Positions 46,478 through 57,212 of a stretch of DNA of 64,000 bases are shown in pieces. This DNA comes from Rhipicephalus microplus (lineage: Eukaryota > Arthropoda > Arachnida > Ixodida > Ixodidae). The notes under the pieces were generated by a model, which saw only the letters and a list, made by a program, of their open reading frames with translations, had not been told where the DNA came from and searched no databases. Position numbers and translations under genes: made by a program. The DNA is taken from the NCBI RefSeq assembly GCF_043290135.1, contig NC_134710.1, positions 136,670,155 to 136,734,154 of the forward strand, written 5' to 3'. How positions within the stretch are numbered: the stretch's first letter is position 1; each line of letters begins with the position of its first letter.

Positions 46478-46917
46478 ATCTATGAAATTAAGGATGATAC
46501 TTAGCTATGGAGCTGAAACCACGAGACCTACAAAGAGGGTCCAGCTTAAATTGAGGACCACGCTACGAGCAATGGAAATGAAAATGGTAGGTGTAACCTT
46601 CAGAGACAAGAAGAGAGCAGAGTGGATCAGGGAACAAACCGGGGTTAAGGATATCATAATTGAAATCGAGAAGAGGAAATGGACTTGGGCCGGGCATGTA
46701 GCGCGTAGACAAAATAACCGCTGGTCCTTAAGGGTAACTAACTGGATTCCCAGAGAACGCAAGCGGGTTAGGAGGAGACAGAGAGTTAGATGGGCAGATG
46801 AGATTATGAAGTTTGAGGGTATGAATGGCAGCAGCAAGCACGGGACCGAGTTGACTGGTGGAACATGAGAGAGGCATTTGTCCTGCAGCGGACGCAGTCA
46901 GGCTAATGATGATGAGT

Positions 46918-46950
<33 letters not shown>
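46478..46950 (+). mobile_element. RTE-clade LINE 3' end with ATG-repeat tail
   Basis: A 5'-truncated RTE-type (BovB/RTE-like) LINE in plus orientation: about 400 bp of the RT C-terminal region, a very short 3' UTR (GAGGCATTTGTCCTGCAGCG) and a (GAT)n tail at about 46911-46950. Direct passage from the ORF end into a short simple-repeat tail is characteristic of the RTE clade. Members of this clade are known from ticks. Confidence 0.85.
46482..46868 (+). pseudogene. RTE-clade reverse transcriptase C-terminal fragment
   Basis: The frame reads LSYGAETTRPTKR, then LRTTLRAMEMKMVGVTFRDK, IREQTGVKDIIIEIEKRKWT, WAGHVARRQNNRWSLRVTNW and RRRQRVRWADEI. These are the conserved blocks after the RT domain of RTE elements (YGAETW, AMERxMLGV, KWxWAGHxAR, RPxxRWxDD). 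The end shifts frame: the expected RDRVDWWNMREAFVLQ lies one base off, so a late frameshift is present. The catalytic palm and the endonuclease are not in the window. Confidence 0.85.
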
Positions 46951-47369
46951 TATATATCGAAGTAACACAGCAATAACTGAAATTTCCATTTCCTATCAAG
47001 TTGATCAGGTAACACCTTGTAGCGCAGCGCTAGTGCAGGCCTGCCGGGAGGAGAAAAAGAAGACGAGCACCGATGGCTCCTGGCGCGAGGCGCCTAGAAC
47101 GTTCGTGTGCTTTTGGCTGGCTGGACGCCACAGCTGCTGCTCTACTTCGGCATCTTGCTTCCGTCCTTCATCAGTTCTACGCATTTGTCTTTTCATTAAA
47201 TTAGCCACGACGGCTCGTCTACGTCGAACGCCGTCACGTCGCTACAGCCTCAATGTCTACCCTTGTGGACAGCCGTCTTAGAGCTTGTATTTTATTAACT
47301 GTTTAAAAACATACACTTAATATGAGTAATCCTCATGAATCTGGGAAGGACACCAAGTGGAACGTAACG
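46951..47369. other. no recognised feature
   Basis: A moderately GC-rich interval. The plus frame at 47033-47281 has no recognisable similarity. Confidence 0.3.
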
Positions 47370-47380
47370 TATCGGTAGTT
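47370..47380. repeat. SINE target-site duplication (left)
   Basis: TATCGGTAGTT, repeated exactly at 47614-47624. Confidence 0.93.
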
Positions 47381-47613
47381 TTGACTTGTAGGGTTTAACG
47401 TCCCAAAACCACTTGATTATGAGAGACGCCGTAGTGGAGGGCTCCGGAAATTTTGACCACCTGGGGTTCTTTAACGTGCACCCAAATCTGAGTACACGGG
47501 CCTACAAAATTTCCGCCTCCATCGGAAATGCAGCCGCCGCAGCCGGGAATTGAACCCGCGACCTGCGAGTCAGCAGCCGAGTACCTTAGCCACTAGACCA
47601 CCGCGGCGGGGCA
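47381..47613 (-). mobile_element. complete Ruka-like SINE, best preserved copy
   Basis: Minus orientation: GCCCCGCCGCGGTGGTCTAG head, A-box TAGTGGCTAAGG, B-box GGTTCAATTCC (plus-strand 47546-47556), the CGGCGGCTGCATTTCCGATG linker, CAGATTTGGGTGCACGTTAA body, CCTCCACTACGGCGTCTCTC and GGGACGTTAAACCC end. It is flanked by an 11 bp perfect duplication. The tail is very short (TACAAGTCAAAA), unlike the ATCAATC-type tails of other copies. Confidence 0.95.
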
Positions 47614-47624
47614 TATCGGTAGTT
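47614..47624. repeat. SINE target-site duplication (right)
   Basis: TATCGGTAGTT, matching 47370-47380. Confidence 0.93.
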
Positions 47625-48599
47625 CCGTTCAGGTGCATGATTTCAATAAGGTGAAACAGGTTGAATCGACAAGGCAGAGATTTGATGACAGTATGGAAGT
47701 ATTCAGGAACCGAATCAGATATCATTCAAATTGTGATAGGTGAGCATCTATCTTCAGTGCCATTCCAGCAGTTGAGGACAGGGCGCAGAATACGTGCGAC
47801 AGTAGTATGGAAGGGCAGCACTGTATAGCGTGGTCATAATATCGACGCACATGCATGAATCCCATAGGCACAATGTGAACGTCTCTGAAGAAGCGCAGTG
47901 GGCTTGGTTGTTTAAAGGGCTCCTAAACCACTCCGACTTTAAAGATGACCTAGTGGTTTATCTCTCCCCTTTACCTTTTCAGCCAATCTCCTCCTCACCA
48001 CTGGTTTTTCCATAAAACATGCGGACAATGTTAGCACTAAGCGATGAGCCTATCACGATTTCGTGCTTTTCTTCTACACGCTATCACCCCCACTTGCGCA
48101 GTCGGAAAGGCACAGACCGAAGTAAAGTCCGTCGATCGTGCTTCCGCAAGACAAGGCAGAATGGGCGTGTGGCTGCATAAAAAAGCAGGGTGCGAGACAA
48201 TCAAATACCGATATATCACGTATATAGATCAATCGAGAGCTTACTTCCTCAAGATGTCACATCAACAAACTTCTGATGTTACGAAAAGCGTGAACAATAC
48301 GGCAACCGCCAGGAGAAAATAACACGTTCTTCCTTGGTATTTGCGGAGGTTGTTTAGGGGCCCTTTCAGTCACGCAGAGAAATTCATTCACTGTCACGCT
48401 TGACTTTCTCGGATGGTGAGGCATGAGCAGTCAAGCTTGGAGGGCTAGAAGCTGGTCCTTACAGACGCAGAATGAGTTTGTCTACAAAAGCAGTGATGAC
48501 AATTGGACCCCCCGTTGCGCTACACTTTGTCGGCTACAAATGAAGCCTGAGGAAATGCCTCCTGCACAACATGGAGAATCACTCTAGCTTGGTTCTGAC
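47625..48599. other. no recognised feature
   Basis: No coding or repeat family seen. Confidence 0.35.
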
Positions 48600-48601
48600 A
48601 T

Positions 48602-48676
<75 letters not shown>

Positions 48677-48678
48677 TT
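48600..48678 (+). repeat. (TTTA)n microsatellite
   Basis: About 20 TTTA units; a second, imperfect TTTA-rich stretch lies at 49172-49226. Confidence 0.95.
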
Positions 48679-50864
48679 GCGATATCAATTATATGAGACT
48701 TCAGGCGCATTTCTGTCGTCGATGGTCACGGGAATGCTTATAATAAACTCAAAGCGTGACATCACCCCGCGCGTTGTATGTTCTACATGCGAGGGTACCC
48801 TATGATTGTCTCTGTTGCGGGAAAAACCCATTGCGGTAGGTGGGAGGAGGGAGGTATCAGGATGAATGTCTGCGTGACTCTGACTGTGGAACTGTGCACT
48901 TTGATTGGCTAGGCGTGGTCGCTCATGTCCTTTTCTGGCAAGGATAAGTAGGTGGCACATATGCTTGTAATGCTGCGTTCTCAACGCTGTTTACGGGGTG
49001 ACAGACGGCCCTGAGGTCGCTTCGCTCGCTGCAGCGCCCACTTGTCCTTACGCCAGCCAGTATCTTGAGCTATGCCATTTAGAATGGTAAAATACTTAGC
49101 TGTTAGCCTTACATCGCTCAACATTTGAATTTGCTGCCATCGCACTCATAGTTCCACACTTGTAGCGATGCAGTATTTATTTATTTACATATTTATTTAC
49201 GTAGTTATTTATTTGCTTATTTACATCGAATTTCGCTATGTAAATTGTGATTTCGTCAGTAATACCTATGCACAGTTCCACAAGTAGGCCGACAAGTCAA
49301 ATAATGGCCCCAATCTCCGAAAGGACTGTGTCATGCTGTGTTTGGTTTCTCACTACAGCGCAACCTTCAAAGGAGAAGCCAGCTTTCCAGGCGCTTGTTA
49401 GCAGCGTTCAGACACGTTCAAGTTTGCGTTTGAGATCTCAGAATATGGACTAAGCACAGAGTACTTGAAATATTGTGCTGCTAACCATTTCAGACATAAT
49501 TAGTACTTGATAGATGTCTAACTAGCATAAATAAAAAAACGAAGAAAATGAAAAGAAGTCGTAGAGAATAAAAAAAGCACACAAGACACAATGCTAGTGG
49601 CCTGTGAGTTTCATATGACATTTCCGACATCTTTTCATTGCTTGATAAATGTTTCAAGTCTGGAATGTGGACCAACTAGCCCAACTACCTCCCTCTAATA
49701 TATCTGGCGTAATTAATAAACATGAGTCAAAAGTGATTCCCTAGAGCAGACGACCAGGTGACCGCATATACGCCGCACGTATGGCGAAGACCCACATCAC
49801 AACAATGCACAAGTGTCCTTGTTCATAAAATTGTGAGATATAATTTAATTCTCAAAAACTAATTGATTATTTTTCTTTTTTTTTCGAGCACATTGCTTTG
49901 AGGTGCAGATGTAAAAATAAAATGTTGTGTGCTCTCCTCAGACAAAAATTGCTATAGTGACTTGGTAAATTAATCTGCCACCTGCTAACAACACCTGAAT
50001 AAACAGTCATCACGCATTATTAAGGACCTCCTTTGAGAAACCGTATTGGGACTTGAACGCACCTACATGGCACTTATGCGGGCTGGCTGGCAACCGACGG
50101 ACAGGAGGAATGCAAGCCATGCAGACGGGGCGGGTGGGCAAAGAAAGCTTCAGTTTGAAAAAATGGCGTCTGGTAACAAGAATAAGAACAGACCACTGTG
50201 TTTAGCCTTAAATCACAAAACATATTCACTATTATTCTTCTCTCTGCGTAAGTTGACGACATATGAACGTCGTGTGCAGGGCATATAGGCGTTGAGTGCA
50301 AGACTACATAGAGCCATCAAGTCTATAGAGTAGTTCTTCACCCTTGACGGTTTTGCAACAGTGCGTTTCAAGTGCCGCTGTGATTGACTGTATGAGGTGC
50401 GTCATGCGTGCTCAACACTAAGGGAACTTGAAGACATGTGCTTCACAGTGAGTCTGTAGAAAAATTTGACAAGTTTGATGCTCGCACACCAACTTTGAGT
50501 TAGTGTAAAACTGCGTCCTGTATGAAATGAACTTCCAATGCGGTCGCCTAAAGCCCTTTACACATATAGTATGGTTTCTCAGCAACAAGCTTAACTCTTA
50601 ATTTCTCTACTAAACTGCTAAGGACGTTCGCCAATAAATTATAAAAGCGTCTTTTTCACGTGAGCTGTGGAAGTGTGAATTTTTATGAAATAAAGGTGTG
50701 CAAACAATGGCGTAAGGTGTTTGCGCTATGTTATTATGTAAGCGTCATAACAATGCGGAAACGTATGAAGACAAAACTTATCTGCACATGTTCAAATCAA
50801 GGCTGCGCCAGCACACGCATATTAAATGCGAAGCATTTATCAGCAAACTTCGGTGACTTTGAGC

Positions 50865-50867
<3 letters not shown>
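48679..50867. other. no recognised gene
   Basis: About 2.2 kb without recognised coding features. The imperfect TTTA stretch at 49172-49226 and the AAATGCGAAGCATTT hairpin at 50824-50838 are the only notable elements. Confidence 0.35.
50824..50838. repeat. GAA-triloop mini-hairpin
   Basis: AAATGC, loop GAA, GCATTT: a perfect 6 bp stem with the GCGAAGC core, similar in design to 41317-41331. Confidence 0.8.
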
Positions 50868-51110
<243 letters not shown>

Positions 51111-51234
51111 GTGTGCTCAGATTTGGGTGCACGTTAAAGAACCCCAGGTGGTAGAAATTTCCGGAGCCCTTCACTACGACGTCTCTCATAATCATATGGT
51201 GGTTTTGGGACGTTAAACCCCACATATCAATCAA
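51111..51234 (+). mobile_element. headless SINE inserted at the edge of a TCTA array
   Basis: The copy starts GTGTGCTCAGATTTGGGTGC and runs to CACATATCAATCAA. It lacks the tRNA head. Its left flank TCTATCTATCTATCTATGC (51092-51110) is repeated on the right at 51235-51253, a 19 bp target duplication at the end of the array. The body is close to the consensus of the other copies, suggesting a recent insertion. Confidence 0.9.
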
Positions 51235-51254
51235 TCTATCTATCTATCTATGCA

Positions 51255-51438
51255 CTTTCGACTTTTAGCTTTCCTGGACGTTTCGATAATGGTACCGATA
51301 TCAAATTTCGTATGGCATAACATGACTGTATGACGAGCATAAGTGACATGTCATAACATGAAAAGCATGAGATGTATGTCATGAATGTCACAATTTACAT
51401 TTCATGGTCTTGCTGCTCTTGCGCTGGTTTCGTTCACA
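51255..51438. repeat. ~148 bp tandem-repeat array, left piece
   Basis: Contains CTGGACGTTTCGATAATGGT, then ATGGCATAACATGACTGTAT, ATAAGTGACATGTCATAACA and ATGTATGTCATGAATGTCAC, which align with the units at 53409-53830. The array is split by the LINE between them. Confidence 0.6.
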
Positions 51439-53408
51439 TGAGAGAGAGAGAGAGATAAATAGACAGGAAAGGCAGGGAGGTTAACCAAGCTTGTCTCGGT
51501 TGGCTACCCTACACTTGGGGTGGGGAAAAAGGAGAATAATAGAACAGAAAGAGATAGAAAAGAAGAGAAGTAAGAAAGAGAGGCATGAATAGTCAGCTCG
51601 AGACTACATAGCACGGTCTCGCACACTTCTTTCACAAGCGGTCGTGAAGTCTTGTGGTCCTTAAAAAGTACAAGAGGGCGTTCGTGGCTTTGCGCGTATG
51701 GGAAGACGTCGTCCAAGGTCCCAGGATTTTCTCTTCTGTAAGCGGCCGTGAATCCAGCTGACAGAGCTTGGCTTCCATAATACGTCGTTCGGTCTGGTAT
51801 GCTGGGCAATGGCATAGAATGTGCTCAAGCGTTTCCTCGCAGGCGCAGATGTTGCATGCTGAAGTGCTCGCCATTCCAAGGAGACGAGAACACGAATTCG
51901 TAAATGCCACGCCCAACCTCATGCGACACAGTAAAGTTTCAGCGCATCGTGGGAGTCCGGATGGCAAACGAAGTTGCAAGTTTGGGTCGATCGAATACAG
52001 ATGCGTGTTGGAGAAACCCTGCGTATTCCATTGTAGGAGAGATATACGGCGAGCAAGTGATTGTAGTAGCCTTGCAGCGTCCGTTCTCAAGAGTGGTATG
52101 GGCGTGCGCTGGTCTTAGTAATGAGCCGATCAAGCAGCTTCATCCGCGCGGTCATTGCCGACGATTCCGCAATGACTCGGCAACCACTGAAATACAATAT
52201 CGTGACCTTCCTTGAGCGCTTCGTGGTAGTCGTGCCTTATCTGATATACTGATTGTTCGTGTAACCCGTGCTGCATAACAAACCGTAGGGACTGTAAGGC
52301 TGACCTGGAGTCGCAAAAGATGGCCCATTCGTTAGGTTGCTGCCGAAGAATGTACTTTACTGCATCTTGAAGTGCTGCGAGCTCTGCTGCTGTCGACGTC
52401 GGGGTGTGAGAAAACTTGTACTGAAGCAACACATTTTCAGATGGAACAACCACTGCTCCTGTAGAGCTGTTGGAATTAGTGGAGCCATCGGTGTAAACAT
52501 GTATGCTGTCGGAGTACCTTTCGTTCAAGAGACGCAAAGTCAATTGCTTCAGGGCTAGTGCTGACATGCGTGCCTTCTTAAAGATTCCAGGAACTGATAA
52601 TCGCACGTCCGGTTCACGAAGACTCCATAGCGCAGCTGCTGGATGCATCGCAAGTTTGAAGCCAGGTGGTAGTATGTCTTGATGTTTTGTCACAATACCG
52701 CAGTAGGAAGAATGGGGCCTCCGAGCTCTCAAACACGCTAAATGATGTGACGGTAGCCGTGATAAATGCCGAATGTGCGCTCTCAGCGTCTCGACAATAA
52801 TATGCGTTGTGACCGGTTGTTCTTGTGCAATAACAATAGTTGACACTGTCGATGAGCATCTTGGAAGGCCAAGGCATGTCCGAAGTGCTTGGGCTTGAAC
52901 GCTTTGCAGTGCACGGATGTTAGTCTTGCACGTGTTGGACAGGACAGGAAGGCTATACCGGAGAGTTCCGAGATAGAGGGATGTGTAAAGCTGCAACATG
53001 GAGTGCACGGATGGGCCCCATGATTTTCCGGCGACGAACTTGAATACATTCTCAATGTCAATGAGCTTTTTCTTCAGGTATGCGACATGTGGGCTCCAGG
53101 TTAGGTCACGATTTACGATGACACCTAAGAATCTATGAGTGCTCTTATATAGGATTAATCTGCCATCGATGCACAATGAGTAGAAAGACATCGGTTTGCG
53201 TGTAAACGTCACCGCTGCGCATTTTTCTGTGGCGATAGTCAAACCTTGCTGGCGAAGGTATGTCGATGTCATTGTTGCCGCTTTCTGTATTCTTGCGCGC
53301 ACTTGAGGCCTTGTCACACCGGACACCCAAATGCAGATATCGTCAGCGTAGAGAGGCATATAAGCCATCTGTGGCAGCATTTCGGTGAGCCCACAAATTG
53401 CAAAACTT
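51439..53408 (-). mobile_element. 5'-truncated I-clade LINE, relatively young
   Basis: A minus-strand copy of about 1.97 kb running from within the RT palm (about 53408) to a full 3' UTR and a TCTC-rich tail at 51439. The boundary at 53408 is where similarity to the other LINE copies stops (FAICGL in this element, after unrelated sequence). The C-terminal 590 or so codons are in one frame apart from two stops, so this is the best preserved copy of its subfamily here. No clear target duplication was found because both flanks lie in the related tandem array. Confidence 0.88.
51632..53408 (-). pseudogene. LINE RT-RNase H with two in-frame stops
   Basis: In order: MPLYADDICIWVSGV (RT catalytic YADD intact), THRFLGVIVNRDLTWSPHV, ALRTCLGLPRCSST, then RNase H with IHVYTDGSTN, AELAALQDAV, IFCDSRSALQSL and QWLPSHCGIVGNDRADEAA, showing the D-E-D type acidic residues and the His of the active site. 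A TGA at 52132-52130 replaces a Trp codon present in the sister copy at 34 kb, and a TAA follows at 52117-52115. The frame then resumes through LLCRMRLGVAFTN, the Cys motif CNICACEETLEHILCHCPAY and the C-terminus LLYFLRTTRLHDRL. Everything upstream of RT motif C is missing. Confidence 0.88.
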
Positions 53409-53830
53409 CTATGACATGACTGCATGGCGAACACAAGTGACAAACCCAAACGTGGAAATCATGCACATGCCTGTCATGTGAGAACATGACTACACGCCAC
53501 GCTCATGATGCACTCGCGGCCGTTTCGCTAGCTTCACATATATCGAATTAGGTATTACGTGACGTGAACGGACGACGAAGGTAAGTGACACGTCCAAACA
53601 TGATAACCATGGCATGCGTGTCATGTAAAACGAGACCACATGCTACGCTCATAGCCTACTCCCGGCCGTTTAGCTAGCTCCGCATATACCAAATTAGGTA
53701 TCAAGGTATCACGTGACGGAAATACACGTCAAAGATAAATGACACGCCCAAACATAATAATCATGACACAGAAGTCATTTACAACATAATTTACGTCACC
53801 GTCATAACGTTGTGTTGATTATATAGTCAC
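53409..53830. repeat. ~148 bp tandem repeat, about three units
   Basis: Recurring landmarks include CGGCCGTTT near 53517 and 53663 and GTGACACGTCCAAACATGAT-type strings near 53438, 53586 and 53735. These give a period of about 146-150 bp with considerable divergence. It continues the array seen at 51255-51438 and encodes nothing. Confidence 0.75.
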
Positions 53831-54096
53831 ATATAAACCTTCCTCATTCGTGCTTCGGATATCATCGATGCCCAGTGTTCGTAGGATCTGCCAATTTTTT
53901 TTTTTTGATATTGTCAACATGCAAAAATCTCGAAATGCAGCTACCTCGTTTGCACTTGTACAAAAATTACCAAAGTGCCCTAGAAAAAGTTGCAAAAGGA
54001 AGAATGAGTGCGTGGTTTTAGTTTCTGTAACTGCACAGTTTTTCCATCATAACGCTCCTCCGTTCCTATAGGCGTGCAATAATTTTTCATGTCTGC
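53831..54096. other. no recognised feature
   Basis: Short AT-rich spacer. Confidence 0.3.
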
Positions 54097-54300
54097 TGCG
54101 CTGGTGTAACGGTTATGGTGCTCGGCTGCTGGCTTCGATTCAGGCCGCGGCGGTCGGATTTCGATCCGGAGGTCCTTGTACTGTATGATGTCAGCATTTG
54201 TTAAAGAACACCAGATGGTCTTAATTTCCATACTCCTCAACCACTTCGTCTCTCATAATAATATTGCGGTTTTGGGACGTGAAACCCCAAGAAGTATCAT
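54097..54300 (+). mobile_element. diverged tRNA-derived SINE
   Basis: Head GCTGCGCTGGTGTAACGGTT with CTCGGCTGCTGG, then a B-box remnant GGATTTCGATCC, the body TTGTTAAAGAACACCAGATG, CTCCTCAACCACTTCGTCTC and GTTTTGGGACGTGAAACCCC. The linker between B box and body is shortened. Orientation is plus, with another SINE in the opposite orientation about 25 bp further on. Confidence 0.75.
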
Positions 54301-54325
54301 AAGCAATCGTTCGCAAAGCTTAAAT

Positions 54326-54562
54326 TATGGGGTGTTACCATGCCAAACCCACAATATGGTATCGGACACGACAAAATAGGACTCCGCTGTTTACTTCTGA
54401 CCTCCTAAGATATCCCTGAAGAAAATCCATATCTAAGTAAATGAGTGCCTTTGAATGCCGTCTCCGGAACTCCTGCCGCCAAGGTGGGGATCGAACCCAC
54501 TGCCTTTGTCGAGCACAGCAACGCGAAGCAATTGACAGTATGCTTCCACAGCGAGTAATACC
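54326..54562 (-). mobile_element. diverged SINE, opposite orientation to its neighbour
   Basis: On the minus strand a good B box GGTTCGATCCC (plus 54489-54499, GGGATCGAACC) and a head with TGTGCTCGACAAAGGCAGTG are followed by TACTTAGATATGG and a far end that mirrors ATGGGGTGTTACCATGCCAA. The family body is recognisable but the central part is eroded. Confidence 0.6.
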
Positions 54563-54808
54563 ACAGGGTGCTAGGCACCAAAGTGTGGCTGGTGGGCCTT
54601 CAACTTCTACGAAGTTCAAACCTTCTTTTTAAACGATTTATTGGGCAAATCTTGAAGATTTGCCAATTTATTAGAGCATATTTACTGGTAGAAATTGCAT
54701 ACTACACACAACACACACACAAAGAAGGAACACACGCACACGGATATGTCAATTATTTACTTTCTTTCTTCCTTCACAGTAAGTTAAAATGTTAAAATCT
54801 TGTCAGTC
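54563..54808. other. no recognised feature
   Basis: AT-rich spacer with a short CACA-rich tract near 54706-54720. Confidence 0.3.
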
Positions 54809-55000
54809 AGAGGTGGAGGAAGTCCTTTTCGTAAACGAGGGCCAGCTTACATTAGAGGGGGGGGGGGGGGGGAATGATGGTCAATTTATGGACGTATTTT
54901 ATAAGCCTACACACATTCATTCTGCGGAGTATACTATTTTGGGGAGGGGGGGTGGGGCTAGGTCATCCGGACACGCCTCCCCCTCCCCCCCTTTTTTTTC
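54809..55000. mobile_element. possible poly-G/poly-C element related to the 1.35 kb one
   Basis: CAGAGGTGGAGGAAGTCC at 54809 resembles the CAGAGGCGTAGCCAG terminus, and long G (54856-54872) and C (54979-54990) tracts are present as in the copies at 1352 and 20708. The match is weak and the right end is not defined. Confidence 0.25.
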
Positions 55001-55040
55001 GTATAGGCCTATGTATGTAGTCATGCCACAGGCGCAGCGC

Positions 55041-55794
55041 AGTAAAACGCCTTTTTAGGGTATTTTGAATGACGCGCACAGCTGTGTTCAGAAGAAGCAT
55101 GATCTTACCATTAAGTGCATCGCTAATTTCAATCATTGCCCTTTAGTTACTTCCTTGAGAAACACAGAGACTACCTACAGTTTTCATTCATATCCGTTCT
55201 ACAAATATTTGACAGAATATGATGGCGTTCCCTTCAATGATTGCTAAAGATCTTTCTTTAATAAATTAAGAGCTTAAGTTAAACCTAAAAGCGTGTTTTG
55301 ACAGATTTCGAGGGCTGGTGTCTTAACACTATAGTTATTTCAAAGCCCGAAGGCGCAAAAGGTATATATTTTTAGTAAGGCTTTTGTACTTTAACAAATG
55401 AATAATTGACATTTTATGCATGATTACGAACTTTGATTACCCCAGTTGTAATGTTTTAAAAATAAGTTGGGAGAAAAAAAACATAGGGTCTAATAGTATG
55501 CAAGGTGCGTGCTGACCTGTTGAAACGAAATAAAATCAAATGAGACGACATGCAACGAACATACTTCAAGAGAGGCGTTATAAAAAGAAACGTAATAATG
55601 TCGCCTCGCATTAGTTCGCACTGTCTTTCGTTCGCCAACTTCGTATGGGTACATCCTGCAGAATAAAAAAACACACAGACACAGCTAATATCTGGTCCAC
55701 TCAAGCTTAATATTGGCGACGATAATTCACCGTGAAAATCACAATGCAGTCCTTGTTTTCAGGTGCCTAGGCGATTCTTTAGTATATTTAGCAC
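55041..55794. other. no recognised feature
   Basis: AT-rich, no supported content. Confidence 0.3.
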
Positions 55795-56232
55795 TGCTTA
55801 AAGGCTTCAGAAGCGGTTCCGCCGCAAATACCAGTGGCAACGATGCTCGCTTTCACCCAAAAAAGATTCTTGAAGTGCCCATTGTTCACACTGTGTCACA
55901 CAACCTACGCAAGCTTGGCCGAAAGGTTAGTTTGGATGCGGTGTTTCCTGTGCCTGTGTGGCTGTCAGTGCTTTGTAAAAAAAAAAAAAACAACTCACAG
56001 AGCAAACTCAGGGATGCATGCTAGATAAAGCACAGGAGCCCTTATGTCACCGGCACCGAGAGCATCGTATATTCGATACCGCTGACGTGTAATAAGGTGT
56101 ACGTATAGGTGAAATGGCTTGATGCATCAATACGAGGCTCACAGGGCACAATTATCACTGCTCCAGGAAAGATGCGGGCCATTTGGCCATGTATAGCAGG
56201 ACCTACGGCTGCGCACCCGTACTGGGCAACAC
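55795..56232 (+). mobile_element. Penelope-like retroelement remnant (linker and GIY-YIG endonuclease)
   Basis: The plus strand first encodes EVPIVHTVSHNLRKLGRKVS then VFPVPVWLSVLCK, matching the post-RT linker of Penelope-like elements (VPYVHxxSHxLKKVG, VVFSAPxKLxxLC). After an A-run with a frameshift (about 55977-55991), another frame reads YVTGTESIVYSIPLTCNKVY followed by a stop, i.e. the GIY-type beta-hairpin. A further frameshift leads to CINTRLTGHNYHCSRKDAGH and LAMYSRTYGC, the conserved continuation of the GIY-YIG nuclease. The RT domain is absent. At least two frameshifts and one stop make it a relic. Confidence 0.7.
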
Positions 56233-57212
56233 CAGGGTGGTGTGCAAAGAAAAAGATAAAATTGCGCGCTAAATTTGAGAGGTGGCAGAAATTTTCGAAA
56301 GAAAGGAAGACTGCATTAGCTGCCCATTGGTTGCTCTATCATCAAAAGAGAAGGGTTATTTTAGGTTTTAACTCTTTCCAGCACGGTGATCAGACCACGT
56401 ACCCACTTCTTTTTCATTTTCACTCTCTTGAAACACGTGAGCCCCACGTGTCGGATTGTATATGGCGCACATTTTAAAGATTTCGGTAAGACGCTACTTC
56501 GTTTGGGCTTTAATGTGACATGTTACGTTTGCTTTCTTCCGGCCGCCGTTGTCCTTAAGGCGCACTGGATGGTGGACCCGAGTTGTATTTACAAATGTAT
56601 AAGTATATGCTATTCTTGCTATGTTGACAGTGTAGAAGAGCATGTTGTATGAGTAGGTAATGCAGTGTAAATGAAGGGCTGTACTTGCACCGAAAGTGAC
56701 CAGGGCACCCTTACGGCATGGCTGTCAGTTTAGGGGACCACCTATTATCTTTTGAACTAAAATCTCCAGTTTCCTTGTGTCTTGCAAAAAAATCGTTTTG
56801 TCAAAAATGTTTCACCATTTTTTCAATAAAACTCTATTTCCCGCCAAGAATGAAGTTGTGCGCATGAAAGAGTTAACATACGGCGTGGTTGGGTTTTTTG
56901 GTGTTGGTTATTGCTTTTCTCTCTTGATTGCTTCCACTCTTGCATTGTGAATTTATTGCGGATCTGGGTTTTCGTAGCTCTTCAGATTGTCTTTGGATTT
57001 GGTCTAGTAAATTTATCTACGCATGCGCATAAAGGTGCTATTTAAGCAAACGTGGTCGTCAATAAAAATCAGTTGAAGCTTAGCGCTCGTGTCATCTTTT
57101 TTCGTGTTTCGTTTTGCGTCGAAACTTGGTGTGCGCTGCCGTTTTATCATAAAATCCGTCAAAGCTATCGAGCCCCCCCCCTCAACCCAACCCTTCGCTT
57201 TAACGGCATGTT
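56233..57212. other. no recognised feature
   Basis: No repeat or coding content recognised beyond a possible continuation of the Penelope-like remnant at its left edge. Confidence 0.3.

Noticed and set aside
51439..53420. Target-site duplication for the 51.4 kb LINE
   Set aside because: Only a 6 bp ACATGA match could be proposed at the two ends, and both flanks belong to a related tandem repeat, so the match is not informative.
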